From positions 17,613,545-17,677,544 of the forward strand of contig LS997566.1 of the NCBI GenBank assembly GCA_000469685.2: a stretch of DNA of 64,000 nt, in the 5' to 3' direction. This stretch comes from Haemonchus contortus (lineage: Eukaryota > Nematoda > Chromadorea > Rhabditida > Trichostrongylidae). Each line of letters begins with the position of its first letter. Positions within the stretch are counted from its first letter, which is position 1. The notes below the pieces were generated by a model. It worked only from the letters and a program-made list of their open reading frames with translations. It ran no database searches and was not told the origin of the DNA. This document shows positions 33,891 through 47,509 of this stretch, one piece after another. The position numbers and the translations under genes were made by a program.

Positions 33891-36800
33891 AAGCAGAGCA
33901 AAATCAATAAAGAGTTCAGTCAGTCTTCTACATAAATTTGAAAGTATTTTTGTTTACAGACCCCCAAATATATACACTCACTTACAAACCTGAAAAAGAC
34001 CCCCTTCTACTTCCTTACCATACAAAAAATGCGCGGCTACAATTTTTAATGTTCGATTTCTCAAAAAAAGTTACTTAATTCTACATGAATCACTTACTGC
34101 TAGAAACTTCGCTTCAATTCCAGCTCGACTAGTCAATTTTCCAAGGCTTTGACTGCAGGGGACAAATCAAGCAACAGCACGGGATACGGTTAAGGTCAGA
34201 AAAAAGAAAGGCCTATTGTTAGCATAATATCGGAACCAATGGTAGATGCTCCTGTCCTGATTCTGATGTCTGCCGCCATCAACGCGATGGCATATTCCCC
34301 ACTCGTGCATTTGTTCCCTCATACCATACGATGATTTCATGTATTCCCCACTCCCGTCCAGGACCTGGGAGATCAAGGTATAGAGCAGCTCATATTTAAG
34401 GCACGTAATTCGACTTGAGAGCAGTGCATCTTTCTTTGGGGATCGTTTAAAGTATTAACTTAAAGCCGATAGTTGCAAGGTGCAAAGTTCACGTTGTGAA
34501 AAAACAAACAAAATGATGAATTTTGTGTCGATCGTGTTTTCAAAGCACCTCTCCCCTCTTGTGCGAGTATCGAGTCGATTTCAAGACTATGCGTGTGATC
34601 ACCGTTAGCACGGTTTCGGTTGTTAAATAAAAGCAGTAAACGCTGGAGGAGAAAGGATATATGTGTCAAGTCGGCCATGGTTTACCGGCTTAAGTTTGAA
34701 AATTTCAAGGGCCAGAAGTGGTCGAGAAGGTAGCCCAGAATCTCCGAACTTCAGGTTCTCCTTCGTCAAGTAAACGGGGCGTAGGATAACTGACAAGTCA
34801 CCCAAATGTAAGTTAGGTGTTTAAGCCTGGCGGCCTTGCCTTCAGTCTTCGGATTATTCATTTGAAAAATACCATTCGAGTATCTGCGATAGTATACTCG
34901 GGAGGTATTTTTCAATCAAATTCCATTACCGTCGAAATTTTTTATATCACACTTGGAAAGGCTCATAACTACATCAGACTTGAACTTGAAATTTGACGAC
35001 CCAATATTTTCATTGTTGACCATGCAAGAAGGTTTAGTAAATCCCTTTCACAGAAACTAATGTTATAGTTGTGAAGCTATACATAAAAACACTAAAAAGT
35101 TCAGATATTGATACTAACGATTCATCTGCGACTCGGAGGTCCTGTGCGCTACACAGGCTACAGTTCACCATGATGTATCCTCTTGACTGCATTCCGCGAC
35201 GAACAATCGTCTCTCGACCGGCCACTTGGTCGTCGGCTAGTTGCTTCTAAAATTCTCTTTAAGGCGACGATGAATTTATCTGAAACTCAGTTTTGGGAAG
35301 GGCTATGTTATTCCACTGGTTTCGGGCTATTCCTTCTGTTTTCCTTCATCGGGGGTGAAACTGACTACTAACACATCTATTTGAACTTTATATCAATTTA
35401 TTTTGTGCTTTCAAATCACACTCTGTATTGGAGCGTTCTTTTGCAGCTATTCATTTCAAACACACAGAAATGCCCCATTGTCACCCGACATAGCGATTTT
35501 GTTCTCTGTAGCACCTCCTTTCCTAATAATTAATACTAAAAATTTTGTCGAGGTTGGTAGATAATTACTATAAAATGACCGATTTGGGAATAGTGTGGCA
35601 TGAGCAGGGAGAAAGACTGCCCGAGTTCATTGCGTCAATTGTGTCATACGCCGCTTAAAATCGAGGGTCGACGGTCTTTTTTGGACATTTAAGGTGGGTT
35701 CCTATCAAATCTTGCAAGACATCTCTAGATATCAATAGGCCACACATGAACTGAGCTGATGTCTAAACGCCGTTTGATCAGGATGAACCCCAAAAATATT
35801 TTTTAGCTTCCAGGCTCCGACAACGGCGACTAGCCGAAACTTTAGATACATAAATATTGTAATATCTTGGACGAGGCTTTGGGGAAGAACAGCTGCTACT
35901 AACAGCTAGCTACTTGCTACTTATCAATACCTTCTGTTCATTCATCATTGCACCGAGCACATTCTTTCTGTCCTGGAGTATCCGGTTGTACAGTGTTAAA
36001 GCTCTCGGCCTAACACGATCCGGAAAGAGATATTCAGCCAACACCAATGTTTGTCGTGACATCCACACCTGAGCTGTCTAGAAATTTTTAATCTTCATCT
36101 ATACTTCGTCAGGAAAACATCGAATTAATGAAAATCCTTCCCCTTTTTTCGTAGGTTATTTCGCGTTTTGCTGAGCTAGAGTATAGCTTATCAAATGTTT
36201 TCAAAGTTGTAGCTCCTTTTCTTTACGGATACATCATTAAATAAGAATCCAATATTATTAGCGGTCGAATAAGTTTTGCCAATGCAGAGGAAACCGTGAT
36301 TCTTTACTGAATCGCAACTTTGCTGCGTAGCGGTCGTAATCCAGTGGCCTAAGCTGTGCTTCTCACCAACCCTGTGAAACTACCGGGTTGTTATTTCTAT
36401 TCACGCCGTAATTTATTCCCACGTTTTTCGCAATACTACCCGTGACCCGGATTTCAAAATACTTAATTAAATTTTGCAGTACAATGGAATAAAGCTATGT
36501 AGTTGCTAGGTGAAATGACCCTTCAAGCTCACGGTCATCGATGACGAAGTTAAGTAGAAGAAAAGACCTGGAATCGACAAAGAAATACAGCCGCAACAAA
36601 CATCAATACGATCGACCAAAATGTGTTCCTATCCGGTTGAGAAGGATTGACAAAACATTCTCTCCATCTGAAATCAATCCGTGGAAAATTTATTTTATCG
36701 ATAAGTGTTTCCTTCTATCAGCAAGTAGCCATGAAAAGCAATTACCTGCTATCTCTTTCACTAATGTTAGAAGTGAGCGGTGAGAAGACTTCTTGGATGC

Positions 36801-39800
36801 TTCGCAAGATTTTTGCGCTCTCTCCTTTGCCTGATATCTGCGATTGCATAGGTCACTCGAGGAAATGAAGGGAACCAATTGATGTAGCGCAAGGATCCCA
36901 TTTCGATATTCTCGATGGCACGTGATTTCGCGCATTTTAATGTTGGAAGTATTCAAAATAATTTTGTTTTCAGTATTTAAAATTGAGCTGAAGCGAGCAA
37001 CGACGAACCAGTAAAGCACTGCCGCACGCATGGGCTTGAAATGCACTACGCAACCTTAATACCGCCTAGACAGTAAAGCATTTCATGCATCTTCTGTACC
37101 TTGTAGTAGACCCATTGGTGAGGACAAATCACTTACGACTCATTGGATTAATCGAACGAGCGTTTACTGAAAACTTTTATACGATTCTGATTGTAAGTGG
37201 ACCCCTCCGATGGGGCAGCAGTTTTTGCTGAAGCCAGGAGATCTGCACCTCACCCACTTGGTGTTGCCTCCTAACCAACGCGTCCTAATTGCGCATGGTA
37301 CACTACTCTACCTAGTCCTTCAAGATCAAGGCATAAAACGTTATCTCATGCGTTTTTTGTTTTTTCTGACGTGGAGCGGTTGAAGGTTACTCGTTCTGCA
37401 GAACATGAAATACACCCTTCCGTGGTCGACAGGATGATGCGTCCACTTTTTCAGGACGGCTTTGTTCTAGATAATAAGGTATAGTTCCTTTGGAATAGTC
37501 CAAAGTGTTCAGAGTCTTTGCAGGGCCACCTGTGAGAGGTATTCACGTTCTTCTCAGATAAGTGATTCGTACTGTCACAGGCGATGGTGATGAAAAATGG
37601 CGGAGTGATGGAGAATAAGCCGCGAGTTATGGTAAAGTAGAGAACCCATTAAAGATGATCTGCACACAGTTAGATCGTGGTTACCATTGAGTATTCAGTC
37701 GAGACAACCCAATAATAGACCTTACTTCATGGTGCCAAAAATAAGATCCCATCATTAAGATCTCTCGGTTGACTCCTCCATATCTCAAAAAAAGTTCAGG
37801 AGGTATGTGACGCATTTCAAGAAGCTGTCACACATTTTGATCTTGAAAGCGACAGATTGCTCAGATCGTACGGTTTACACCAGACACATCTTTGATTATT
37901 TCCAGAAACTTTTCAAATACATGGAGTGTTCCACATTGAAAGTTGGCTGATTGATTAAAGGCACGGATCACGGTGGAAAGGCTACTGAGTTCTTCCTTTA
38001 AGAATACTCAGCGCCCCCCATGGGATGTAGAAGGGACTCTCTCGCTTCCACAATCTCGGCGCTTAGGGCATAGTGGCAGCCCCGTTGTTGCCGTAGTTCG
38101 CGTTCCCGTCTCTCGATCGGTGTCACGTTAGACGAGTGTCGAGACAATACAGATTGTTATTATTCGTTCTAGGACCCACGCACAATCAGCTAATCGCCGA
38201 GTGATGAGGCGATGTTTTTCTCCCATTCTTCTTTCCTCTGTTTTTCTTTTTACTGCCACAATCCCTTATTTAATTTCCTACTCCTAGAGGCTGAAACAGG
38301 TGAGCTACTTTTACTGTTACTCAGGTTTTTTTTGTTTATTTGTGCTTATAAGTGAGTGAATTTTTGCTTACCATTGTCTGTTATTCGCACCAGGACACAC
38401 ACGCGCGCAGTGAAACACACTGTTTAGCTCGTCCGGACGCCCCACTCTTCTTCATTTTTCTGGGTTCATTCTCATCCGGCCCCCTTTTTAACGGTTTTTC
38501 GAAGCCTTTTTTCACTTTAGAAACACCGATGCACGCTGTTCCTTCACCTCAGTCGCACTAGTTTCGATCTTCTCTTCCATTTTCATCGTAATCTGGATTA
38601 CCCAAAATTAACGTGAACTGTGTCTTTAAAACTGTGACGTAGTGCTTATCGAACTGAAGTGAAAGGCTCTCTATACACAAGGTTCTGAAAGCGCATCTAG
38701 ATAGGCGACTATCTTGGCTACTCAGTTCTGTATTTAAAACAGGGAATGAAATTGAGGTCTCGAGCACGTAAGATACTTTCACTTTTCAACATTGGGCTTT
38801 GTAGCACAGACATGCATAAAGAACTTCAGGCAGTCAGCTAGACCTTTATTTACCTTGAGTTCATAGTGAGATGGATAGTCCACATGAACCAAACCCGTGT
38901 AATAGTACACGTTTGAAAGAATCTGAAAAATTCTCATGTAATCCTTTCGAAACCCTTATATTCGACTCCTGAGCAACCTCCTGAGTTAACATCAAAGTAT
39001 GACGGCAGTGAAAAAGATAACGCCTTTTCATTAATTACAAGAACATGGCAAATTCATGACGAGGCACACATAGGGTGGCATTGAAGGGAGTCCATGAAAG
39101 CCCTTCTCCTCTCGTTGGAATCGATTTTCAGAAAAGAATCTTTAGATGACACTACCTACCCTAGGGTACATTTAAGCCATTCAAGTTATGAGCGAAAGAG
39201 CCTAACACGCCTGATTCTTTTTAAATCAGCATACAGTGAATTCAAAAAAAAAATTATTATATAAATTAATAATATAAATTAAATTAATAATATAAATTTA
39301 TTCAAAAAAATATTAACACTGCAATCCCACCCCACAGTGTTCCTGCTAATGGCAAGGGATGGCAAGGGACACTGCGATGGCTGTGACATCCCTTGCCGAC
39401 ATGTTAGTGGTCGACTAATGGTGTAAAAGTTCCAGTGACGAGGGGTTTCTGCAGGAGCAGAATGTGACACAAATTCCTCGAATCTTTCAAAGAAGAAAGG
39501 AAGTTCGTGAGGGGGAGGACCGATGCGTTGGAGATCTTATTCGCGACTGAGCCACAGGGCACAAGAAGTATTAGAATCGCAGATTCAACTCTCATACGTA
39601 CTACTGAGCTTTGCAGTAATTCTTCCACGGCTAGTCGAGAAGGGATGATGCAATCATAGTGAACTAAGTGGGATCAGACGAAACATGAGTGATGCACTGA
39701 TTTTCGGTAGCCAAAAACCTGGGGCGATTGAGGCTTGCAGGAGAAGTGGGTCCAAGCCTCCTGCAAGACTGCAAGTGCTAACCTTTGGATCCTCTTTGAG

Positions 39801-40750
39801 TGCATCAAGAATGGTGTTGGGGAGTGACGACCTTGCTTTATCGTCGACGCCCTCCTTTTCCTTGATGAAAGGAGATCAGAGGGTGACAGTACTAGGGCAA
39901 AGGTGTCCGCTCTAAATGGGCAGCTGATGCTGTAGACGATTGTGATCGCCTCAGGGCGGCGACACCATTCATAGAAGATGAAGGATCGGTACTGCTCCTT
40001 TGGAAATAACATCGTCGTCAACGCTGGCGACCTGGCCATCTTCACAGGTTAATCGAAAAGGTTCTTGCCGTCTAGCCCTTCGATTGCTTTCCACTCCTTT
40101 TTGAATTCTCTTTATTGAATACTGAGATAAGACGAGCGTAATCCTATAGAGTAGAAGCTGAGAGGATAGAGAAGGTCCCTCTGTAAAACTCTTTTTTGAA
40201 ACCATGGAAAACCGCGATTCTCGGCTCCAGGTAGGTTCGGGGAATGGATGGATCTAATCCCAGATACTTGCTTAAAGATTCGGCTGGGGAACTCAGCCTC
40301 AAAGGTACTATACAGAACACCTGAATGCAATAGAAAAGTGGGAAAGTTCTGTTAGTGGGTGCCTCACGAAATGACAGCCTCGCAAGTGACCGTTCCCAAA
40401 CAGGAATGCTCCTGTTTCGTAACAGTGTCCAAACTCTTTTTAACGAATTAGTTGATTGAGAAACAACAATGGCAGACGTATGTTCCATTCAGATCCCATT
40501 TCGATGAAACGGTTTAGTCTTAACCAAGTTTTGTTGTTAGAAAGTTAAAAGTTTTGAATGATGGGAACGATCTACAATTGAAATGTGGTAGATCACCGAG
40601 TATGTCACGGGTACTGATCGGAAGTAGAAACTTTTGGTGTTTCTTGGAAAAATTGGCTGCAGACTTTTCCACGAGCCCAAGGGAATGCAAGCTATTCTAA
40701 GACGGTCAGGCTTCGACGCAGTCAGACATCGCACATTTCCCTTTATGATT
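33890..40750. other. Intronic region of the DCST-like gene, some exons not resolved
   Basis: Exons for the second ectodomain part of the DCST-like protein should lie here, but I could not place them with matching phases. Minus frames at 34,376-34,167, 37,046-36,690, 40,045-39,674 and 40,488-40,144 are possible pieces without clear motifs. An AT-rich direct repeat (aattaataatataa units) occupies 39,245-39,302. No RNA gene or recognisable transposon is seen. Confidence 0.4.
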
Positions 40751-40910
40751 CATCATAACTGAAGTAACCATGACGTCTCACTGAGTAGACGGCTTCATCC
40801 ATGCAGATGAAACAGAAGGGTGTCGCACTGAGGATCAGTGTCATAACTAGCCGGAGCCTGTAGTAGGTTCTTTCACGAGACGTCATCTTCCACGAGTTTC
40901 TCGGGATGTA
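40750..40910 (-). CDS. DCST/SPE-42-like gene, exon after the LTR-bearing intron
   Basis: The acceptor CTATTTAG (40,918-40,911) is followed in phase 0 by YIPRNSWKMTSRERTYYRLR and then a membrane segment (LVMTLILSATPFCFICM). This continues the DC-STAMP domain from the exon at 46,102-45,959. The family pattern at this junction is a basic 'KYIPLTS..MT+KE+' followed by a transmembrane helix. The 3' end of the exon is uncertain; the frame stops at about 40,747 unless a GTTACT donor near 40,771 is used. Confidence 0.75.
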
Positions 40911-41026
40911 CTAAATAGAGCATTATTCGTTTTCACTGGGAAAACCACCAAGAAAGTTGAAATTAAGGAACTAAACGCTCGCGGCTCTTTCACTCGAATG
41001 CTCAAGCGGTGTCCTATACCAACGAG

Positions 41027-41386
41027 TGTAAAGGATGGGCCCCACCACAGTTCCTCCAAACTAACGATCCACCTGTGTCATCGCACTGTTGTTGTTATCT
41101 AGTTCGGGTTCGTGATCACTTTGCTGATCAATTTTCTGACCACATACTTACTCCCGCGCAATCAGTTTTGGCGCGCTCAGGATTCCTATATAAGTTTTAA
41201 TTTGGTCGCTTTGTGAGTTCATCTACGAGTTCATCTACCATTCATCTACCACGCGGATTGTTCGTCTCACCACTGTAGCAGCGCCTATTTCATTGAACTG
41301 TCACGCCAATTAAGTGTGAGTTAATCTACCATTTACCCCCCCCCCCCCCCACACACACACACCGGAGCACCCAAGGCTCCATTACA
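41027..41386 (+). repeat. 5' LTR
   Basis: It starts TGTAAAGG and ends ATTACA. A TATATAA box lies at about 41,187-41,193. A run of 16 or so C followed by (AC)n lies near its 3' end. It differs from the 3' LTR by about a dozen substitutions and the length of the C run. The sequence cgag precedes it and follows the 3' LTR. Confidence 0.95.
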
Positions 41387-41404
41387 TGGGGGCCGAACCG
41401 ATTT
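41387..41404 (+). promoter_or_regulatory. Primer binding site
   Basis: The sequence TGGGGGCCGAACCGATTT begins directly after the LTR. TGG plus a CCGAACC-type T-arm complement is the usual pattern for priming by the 3' end of a host tRNA. I did not assign the tRNA. Confidence 0.75.
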
Positions 41405-41705
41405 GGCTCGGTCAATAAGGTAGGTTTAGGGCAGTAAGAAGCCGGAGAGTCCCCAGGTTTCTAAAAAGCCTCTAGCGAGCCGTAGGGCCGTTGATAGATC
41501 GGCGGGCTCGACAAAGCTGCTAGACGGGCAGCCCCTACAAGTTGCGCTGTGTAGAGATCTGTCAGCGCACCCTGTGGGACAGAAGAAAACGATTTTTGCA
41601 GAGCAGACCGCTGCGCAAAAAAATTGTTTTCTTTGCAAGACTACTGAAACTACCTCAGTTGTTCCATCAGAACTCAGAGGATAGAATTCGATACCGAAAA
41701 GGTAG

Positions 41706-42450
<745 letters not shown>

Positions 42451-42456
42451 TTTCGT

Positions 42457-45216
42457 TTGCTCGGTGCTAATGACGTATCGTCAGTCGCGGCACTACAACC
42501 TATGGAGTTTGATGCTGTCAGTGCAGCTCAAGGTAGGCGGTTCTCGAACCAAGGCGTTCTTACGGATGAAAGACAGTTTAACCGACAAAATTCATTACAG
42601 AGGAACGTTGTCGAGAACGAGCTCCACCAGGCTGTGGTGCCACCCACGCCAACGCGGGACAACCGCCAAAGAGGTTGGTCTCCAGTTTATAGCGAAATGA
42701 GTTCTCGAGTTGATAATGGGGTGGGAACCGCACTGGCTGCCATGGCTCTTCCGGAGGTCAAAGAATTTAGCGACCCAGATGGTAAGGGGCTCACTGAGTT
42801 CGTAACGTCGTTCTCGATGAAATATGGCAGGATTGGCCTCCCAAACGATATGCTAATCCACTTTATTAGTGAGAAGCTAGTAGGGTATCCAAAAGCTGTC
42901 ATGAAAACGCTCCCTATTGGAGCCAAACAGGGCAAATTTGCCGATTTTGTGGCTGCTCTCGAAGCTAAGTTCGCCGAGAACACTTCAGCGAAACGGATGG
43001 AATCGCATGTTAAGTTAAAGCAGCTTACGATGTCAAAGTCTGTCACGGAATACTGCGTGCAGCTAGAGAACTTTACACGGTCCGCAAACCCTAGTGCGTC
43101 AGAAACGGACTTATCAATGGTGAGAGCGAGTGAACTCATTTCACAAGTCACCAATTCGCCTGAGTATTTCCGACTTTTTGCTGTCATGGAATCAGCAGCA
43201 CCACACGAGGTCTATAAGAAGCTAAAGAACCTCGCTCAAGGAATTGAAAGAAGCAAGAAGGTGGCGGCAGCGAAAAGATCCGCCTCGGAAGTAAAGCAAG
43301 CGGACGACCGAAGGAAGCAGCGGCGACTCTTGCCATTCCCAAGACTATGGGAAAACGCTGACCGAATGGGAAACATCCATATCCGTCCCCCAGCTAGCGG
43401 AGATTCGCCTCAAAACCCAGAGTCGGTGCCAAGCGGCACAGCACTGCAGACAGATCGCAGACTCTGTCGCATTTGCAAAAGGCCAGGGCACTTTCAAAGA
43501 GACTGTGACAGGGGTAGGCAACGGAATGAGCAAAGAATTGCGAAAAATGCCCAGTCGGCAGATAGGTCCCATATGGAACAGTCTAAACGCACTTTCACTA
43601 CCCTCCTGGGAAACTGGTCTTGCCGTGCCACAGGGACGCGGCAAGGTGAGAATGAGATGTTTGGCAGGAAAACCTTGTGCAACGTGCAACTCTTAGGGTT
43701 TACTAAGAAAGCCTTGGTGGATACAGGATCTCAAGTAAGCATTTTGCCATTGCAAGTGCTGCTGGATGCAGCCAAGTCGGGTTTTGATCTTGACGCAGAT
43801 GTAGAGGAAGTAAAAGTGGATGACAAGATAAACATCTACGATTCTTCTGGTCGCAAAATGTCATTCAAGGGTGCTGTGAGACTCAGCCTTGTACTGCAAC
43901 AAGAACCCTCACGACGAGTAGTGTTTTCCGTGAGAGGAGGGAACGACAACACAATTGTACTAGGGACAGACGTATTACGTGCTTCCGGGTTACAAGCGTT
44001 GCTGAAGCCAGCTGCAGAGATGAAACGAAACTCTGTGAGCGTTCGGACGCTGTCCAGTGATTCTGAGAAGCGGGCTTTCGCCACCCAGACCACTCCCCGT
44101 CCGAAAAATAAACCAAGGAGAAGTCCATCGAAAGGCTTTCCGTGTGAAAAGGGGAAAGTAAAGAAACTGGTGGAAAAGGAAGTAGCTAAGCCACTCAGCG
44201 CTACCATAGCCGCGAGAGTGTACTTGAAACCAGGTGAAACGAAACGCGTTTCAATAAGCGGCATACCTCCCAAATCCAGTATCCCCTTCGACCAATCCCG
44301 GAAGTTGCCACCGGGCGTAGACAACGAACCGGTAGTTACAAATAGGCGTAGAGCTAAGAGGGGCAGACCCAAAAAGGTGGATGTTAAGGTATCAGCTAAT
44401 CGTACTTCTTTCAGAGTCGAGGTTGGAGACCCACGATTCGACCCGCTCCACCCACCGTATCCTTGTCAGTGCGAAATATTCAACACGAGAGCTCAAGTTG
44501 GTTTGCCGGAGCTCCGCTGTGACCTGGCTCGGTCCAAGCCAGTGAAGAATCTATTTGAAATGGTCAACGTAGCGTCGATAGCGCTACACCCACACTGGGG
44601 AGAAACACGCAAAGAAGCAGAGTTGCTGAACAAAGACTCAAAATATCTGACGACTCACGGAATAGCAACCGCGATACACGCGCACAGCAAATTCTGCTAT
44701 GAGTTCGCTTCTGCCGTGAAGGAAAAAGAGGACGTCGAATTGTCGCATCCGCCATTATTCGCTACAAATCCGGGTTATGACATCGAGCTCTACTACAGAA
44801 TGGCGATGGCACGAAGATCGCAAATAAGCACGGAGTCGACGGATGATATGCCCGGAAATCCCATAATGTTCGCTCTCCCCAAACAGTTTGCCAGAGTGAT
44901 GACTGACCTTTTGGAGCCCACAACCGTAAAATTCATTGTGTACAGCCACTTCGGAGATCTGGCGGACCAGCTCCAGAAACAAAGTATTTCATTTGCCCTT
45001 GTCTGGGTGTGGCCGAATGAAGTTCCAAACACACAGCATATGCTCCTCGTACAGCATGCTATGGAAAGACATCTTCAATGTGACGGGACGATGGAGTTGT
45101 TTCCACCTCCTTTTGAAATGAACAAGGAATCTGAATGGAGACTCATCGGAACAGTCTGTAAAAAATTGGCAGAGTTCTTATCTGGGCCTGCAAGAGGGGG
45201 TTCGAGGCAAGAATAG
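42457..45216 (+). CDS. LTR element: Gag-protease plus unknown C-terminal domain
   Basis: This is a 919-codon frame. Residues of about 90-300 are a Ty3/gypsy-like Gag ([12 protein letters not shown], then [19 protein letters not shown]). A zinc knuckle [14 protein letters not shown] lies at about 337-350, and the aspartic protease active site [13 protein letters not shown] at about 419-431 with a flap/LGTDVL block near 500. A linker resembling the segment before RT ([14 protein letters not shown]) runs straight into a basic [11 protein letters not shown] tail-like stretch, as if RT through integrase had been deleted. From about residue 650 there is an unknown domain ([16 protein letters not shown], later [12 protein letters not shown] and [15 protein letters not shown]). 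It continues one frame over after about 45,195 as [20 protein letters not shown] to about 45,420. Upstream Gag is also frameshifted, so this copy is probably inactive. Confidence 0.85.
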   Translation: MLGANDVSSVAALQPMEFDAVSAAQGRRFSNQGVLTDERQFNRQNSLQRNVVENELHQAVVPPTPTRDNRQRGWSPVYSEMSSRVDNGVGTALAAMALPEVKEFSDPDGKGLTEFVTSFSMKYGRIGLPNDMLIHFISEKLVGYPKAVMKTLPIGAKQGKFADFVAALEAKFAENTSAKRMESHVKLKQLTMSKSVTEYCVQLENFTRSANPSASETDLSMVRASELISQVTNSPEYFRLFAVMESAAPHEVYKKLKNLAQGIERSKKVAAAKRSASEVKQADDRRKQRRLLPFPRLWENADRMGNIHIRPPASGDSPQNPESVPSGTALQTDRRLCRICKRPGHFQRDCDRGRQRNEQRIAKNAQSADRSHMEQSKRTFTTLLGNWSCRATGTRQGENEMFGRKTLCNVQLLGFTKKALVDTGSQVSILPLQVLLDAAKSGFDLDADVEEVKVDDKINIYDSSGRKMSFKGAVRLSLVLQQEPSRRVVFSVRGGNDNTIVLGTDVLRASGLQALLKPAAEMKRNSVSVRTLSSDSEKRAFATQTTPRPKNKPRRSPSKGFPCEKGKVKKLVEKEVAKPLSATIAARVYLKPGETKRVSISGIPPKSSIPFDQSRKLPPGVDNEPVVTNRRRAKRGRPKKVDVKVSANRTSFRVEVGDPRFDPLHPPYPCQCEIFNTRAQVGLPELRCDLARSKPVKNLFEMVNVASIALHPHWGETRKEAELLNKDSKYLTTHGIATAIHAHSKFCYEFASAVKEKEDVELSHPPLFATNPGYDIELYYRMAMARRSQISTESTDDMPGNPIMFALPKQFARVMTDLLEPTTVKFIVYSHFGDLADQLQKQSISFALVWVWPNEVPNTQHMLLVQHAMERHLQCDGTMELFPPPFEMNKESEWRLIGTVCKKLAEFLSGPARGGSRQE

Positions 45217-45602
45217 TCGATTTTTACAGCACCATTGGTGAAGAAATCCCGATAAAACATCCCGCAATAAGTTTCGGAATCCAGCCCAGAAAAGGCAACG
45301 ACAGACTCATGCCATGGCAATGTGAAATATTTTTAAACCAGATAGCCGACATTGCTTCAAATGTGCTAGTACTACCGCAGTTCGAACTCAAATCCAGCCA
45401 ACGCAACGTCAACGTCAACAACACCGCCAACAAGGAAGCCACCGCAGTGGAAAAAGAGAAGAGAAAACATCAAGGATTCCAAGCCTACTATGTAAAAGAT
45501 GTGAAGCAGAAACGCCACGAAGTTCCGCACAAGATGAAGCAGAGAAATCGCTGTCGGATATACAAGCCGTCGGGGTCGGCTTCCCGAAAGGGGGGGGGGG
45601 CG

Positions 45603-45951
45603 TGTAAAGGATGGACCCCAGCACAGTTCCTCCAAACTAACGATCCACCTGTGTCATCGCACTGTTGTTGTTATCTAGTTCGGGTTCGTGATCACTTTGC
45701 TGATCAATTTTCTGACCACATACCTACTCCCGCGCAATCAGTTTTGGCGCGCTCAGGATTCCTATATAGGTTTTAACTTGGTCGCTTTGTGAGTTCATCT
45801 ACGAGTTCGTCTACCAGTTCATCTACCACGCGGATTGTTCGTCTCACCACTGTAGCAGCGCCTATTTTATTGAATTGTCACGCCAATTAAGTGTGAGTTA
45901 ATCTACCATTTACCCACACACACACACCGGAGCACCTAAAGCTAAATTACA
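45603..45951 (+). repeat. 3' LTR
   Basis: It starts TGTAAAGG and ends ATTACA, like the 5' LTR, but with a much shorter C run before the (CA)n repeat. A G-rich polypurine tract ends just before it. Confidence 0.95.
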
Positions 45952-45958
45952 CGAGTAC

Positions 45959-46410
45959 CTTTTCCTTCTCTTCCTTGTTCAATGGCAGTGCTTTCGTTCG
46001 CCCACGTAATGCCATATCTAAGTCGATGTTCTCAAATTCGCGAGTCAGGTAGGTATTTTCAAAATCTTCGCGGTAGTTGAATTTGAACGTGAACAAAGCC
46101 GTCTGGAAAGAGTTTCTTCGCTCGACTGTACACAATTACTTTGTTGGCCTCACCGTGATGAAAGGCCACAACATCGTTGCAGGTATAAAAACCCATTTGA
46201 TTGCTGTTTGAATTGCTTCGAAGAACAATATATATTGAGCAACAACATCGTGAAGGCTTTTCTGAATTTTCTGAAAAACATTGACTTCAACTCACGTGGT
46301 TTCGATTCTCCCTACAGGAATGGGAAGCTTTCCAAACATTTTTATGGTCGTAGCGGACACCTTTTTGGCCAGAAACTATTGAAGCACTCAAGGGGGTATT
46401 TTAAAGGAGC
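45959..46410 (-). CDS. DCST/SPE-42-like gene, DC-STAMP-domain exons
   Basis: There are three exons. The first ends at 46,296 (VRYDHKNVWKASHSCRENRN; start uncertain, near 46,375). The second is 46,270-46,154 (39 codons, KIQKSLHDVVAQYILFFEA, then a membrane segment WVFIPATMLWPF). The third is 46,102-45,959 (48 codons, FNYREDFENTYLTREFENID, then TKALPLNKEEKEK). All junctions are phase 0 with GTGAG/CAG boundaries. 'DD.FDN.Y.T.EF..ID....G...LLPL...E' is the signature of the DC-STAMP domain. These proteins are multi-pass sperm or osteoclast membrane proteins needed for gamete interaction or cell fusion. The donor at 45,958 (GTACTCG) is followed after 7 nt by the LTR element. Confidence 0.88.
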
Positions 46411-46419
46411 GACGTCATG

Positions 46420-47500
46420 GTAATAGGGAGGGTGGATAAAAGTACTTCGTCTAAGTCCTTCAATCCTGAATTGCTTGGATTTTATACGTCGTGACGACAA
46501 GCGTTATCATGCAGAAATGAACAAGAAATTTTCCGAGGGTCTTCGATTGCCCGAGCAAATCCTGAGGTTGGTAGCTGTATACGGTAGCCGTGACTGTAAA
46601 CCCTTTAGAAAGCAACTCGTGATATAGCTTCCTTAGCTCCTTAGCTTATTCGCAAAAGCAGTAGAGTGGAATTTTCTTCAGATGCTGATTAGACTCGAGC
46701 TCCACGGACAAATCGTCTCTTCTAAGTGTAGGCAGCGAACCAATGTTGCGTCGTAGAAGGTCCAGCCTCTATCTCTCATCATTATATCCAGCAGAATCTA
46801 CTGATAGGAGATGAGAGCTCCTGAGAGTGGAGAGAGGAGCTAGGTTGACTGATAATAAGACACGCGTGCGACGGAGATCGTCGGTCAATTGTTATGGAAT
46901 CCATCACGCGAGAATTTCCCAGTAACCTTATTCTTTCAGGTTTTCAACGACACTGCTCCGAACGTACTCGAAAGCTTCGACGATCCCTGCTTCTGTATTC
47001 AGGCTTCTCCACTTCGCTACTTCGCTAAAAACCCTCGGCTTAATGACTAACGGTCGCATGGCTGGTAACTTCTTCAGAATGCGACGTTGGTTTTGAAGCA
47101 GCGGAGTGAGCACTTAAACCGCGCCGCCATCCTTAGCAGGTTCCTGTGTGAAGTTCATCTTTCAGCGGTTGCAATTCACAAGAGAAGCGCTCGAGGACCT
47201 ACCTAAACATTACTGACGATAACTGCATTATAGTTCTAGAAAGTGGCGACGCTACGAAGACACTACAAGTTCTTTGTGAGGGAATGATGGTGCATTGAAA
47301 TTTGTATTTGAAGACTTGCGCATCAACCCAACATTCTGCGTTCATCACGTGAGCGACCATGATTTGCATTCGTCGATGGGATGAGAGAAAACCACATTTC
47401 TTCAACGTTTCGTGTGTATAGAAGACTCGGGGCACTACGCACCCTACTATGCTGACTACGCTGTCAGCTTTCACATCGTTTATATGCAGTTCTGTCTGTG
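46420..47500. other. Intronic stretch, no recognised gene
   Basis: This is intron sequence of the DCST-like gene. A minus frame at 47,113-46,928 (AMRPLVIKPRVFSEVAKWRS) could be an exon or a repeat fragment, but I could not link it by phase. Nothing else is recognisable. Confidence 0.35.
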
Positions 47501-47509
47501 CATGGAGAG

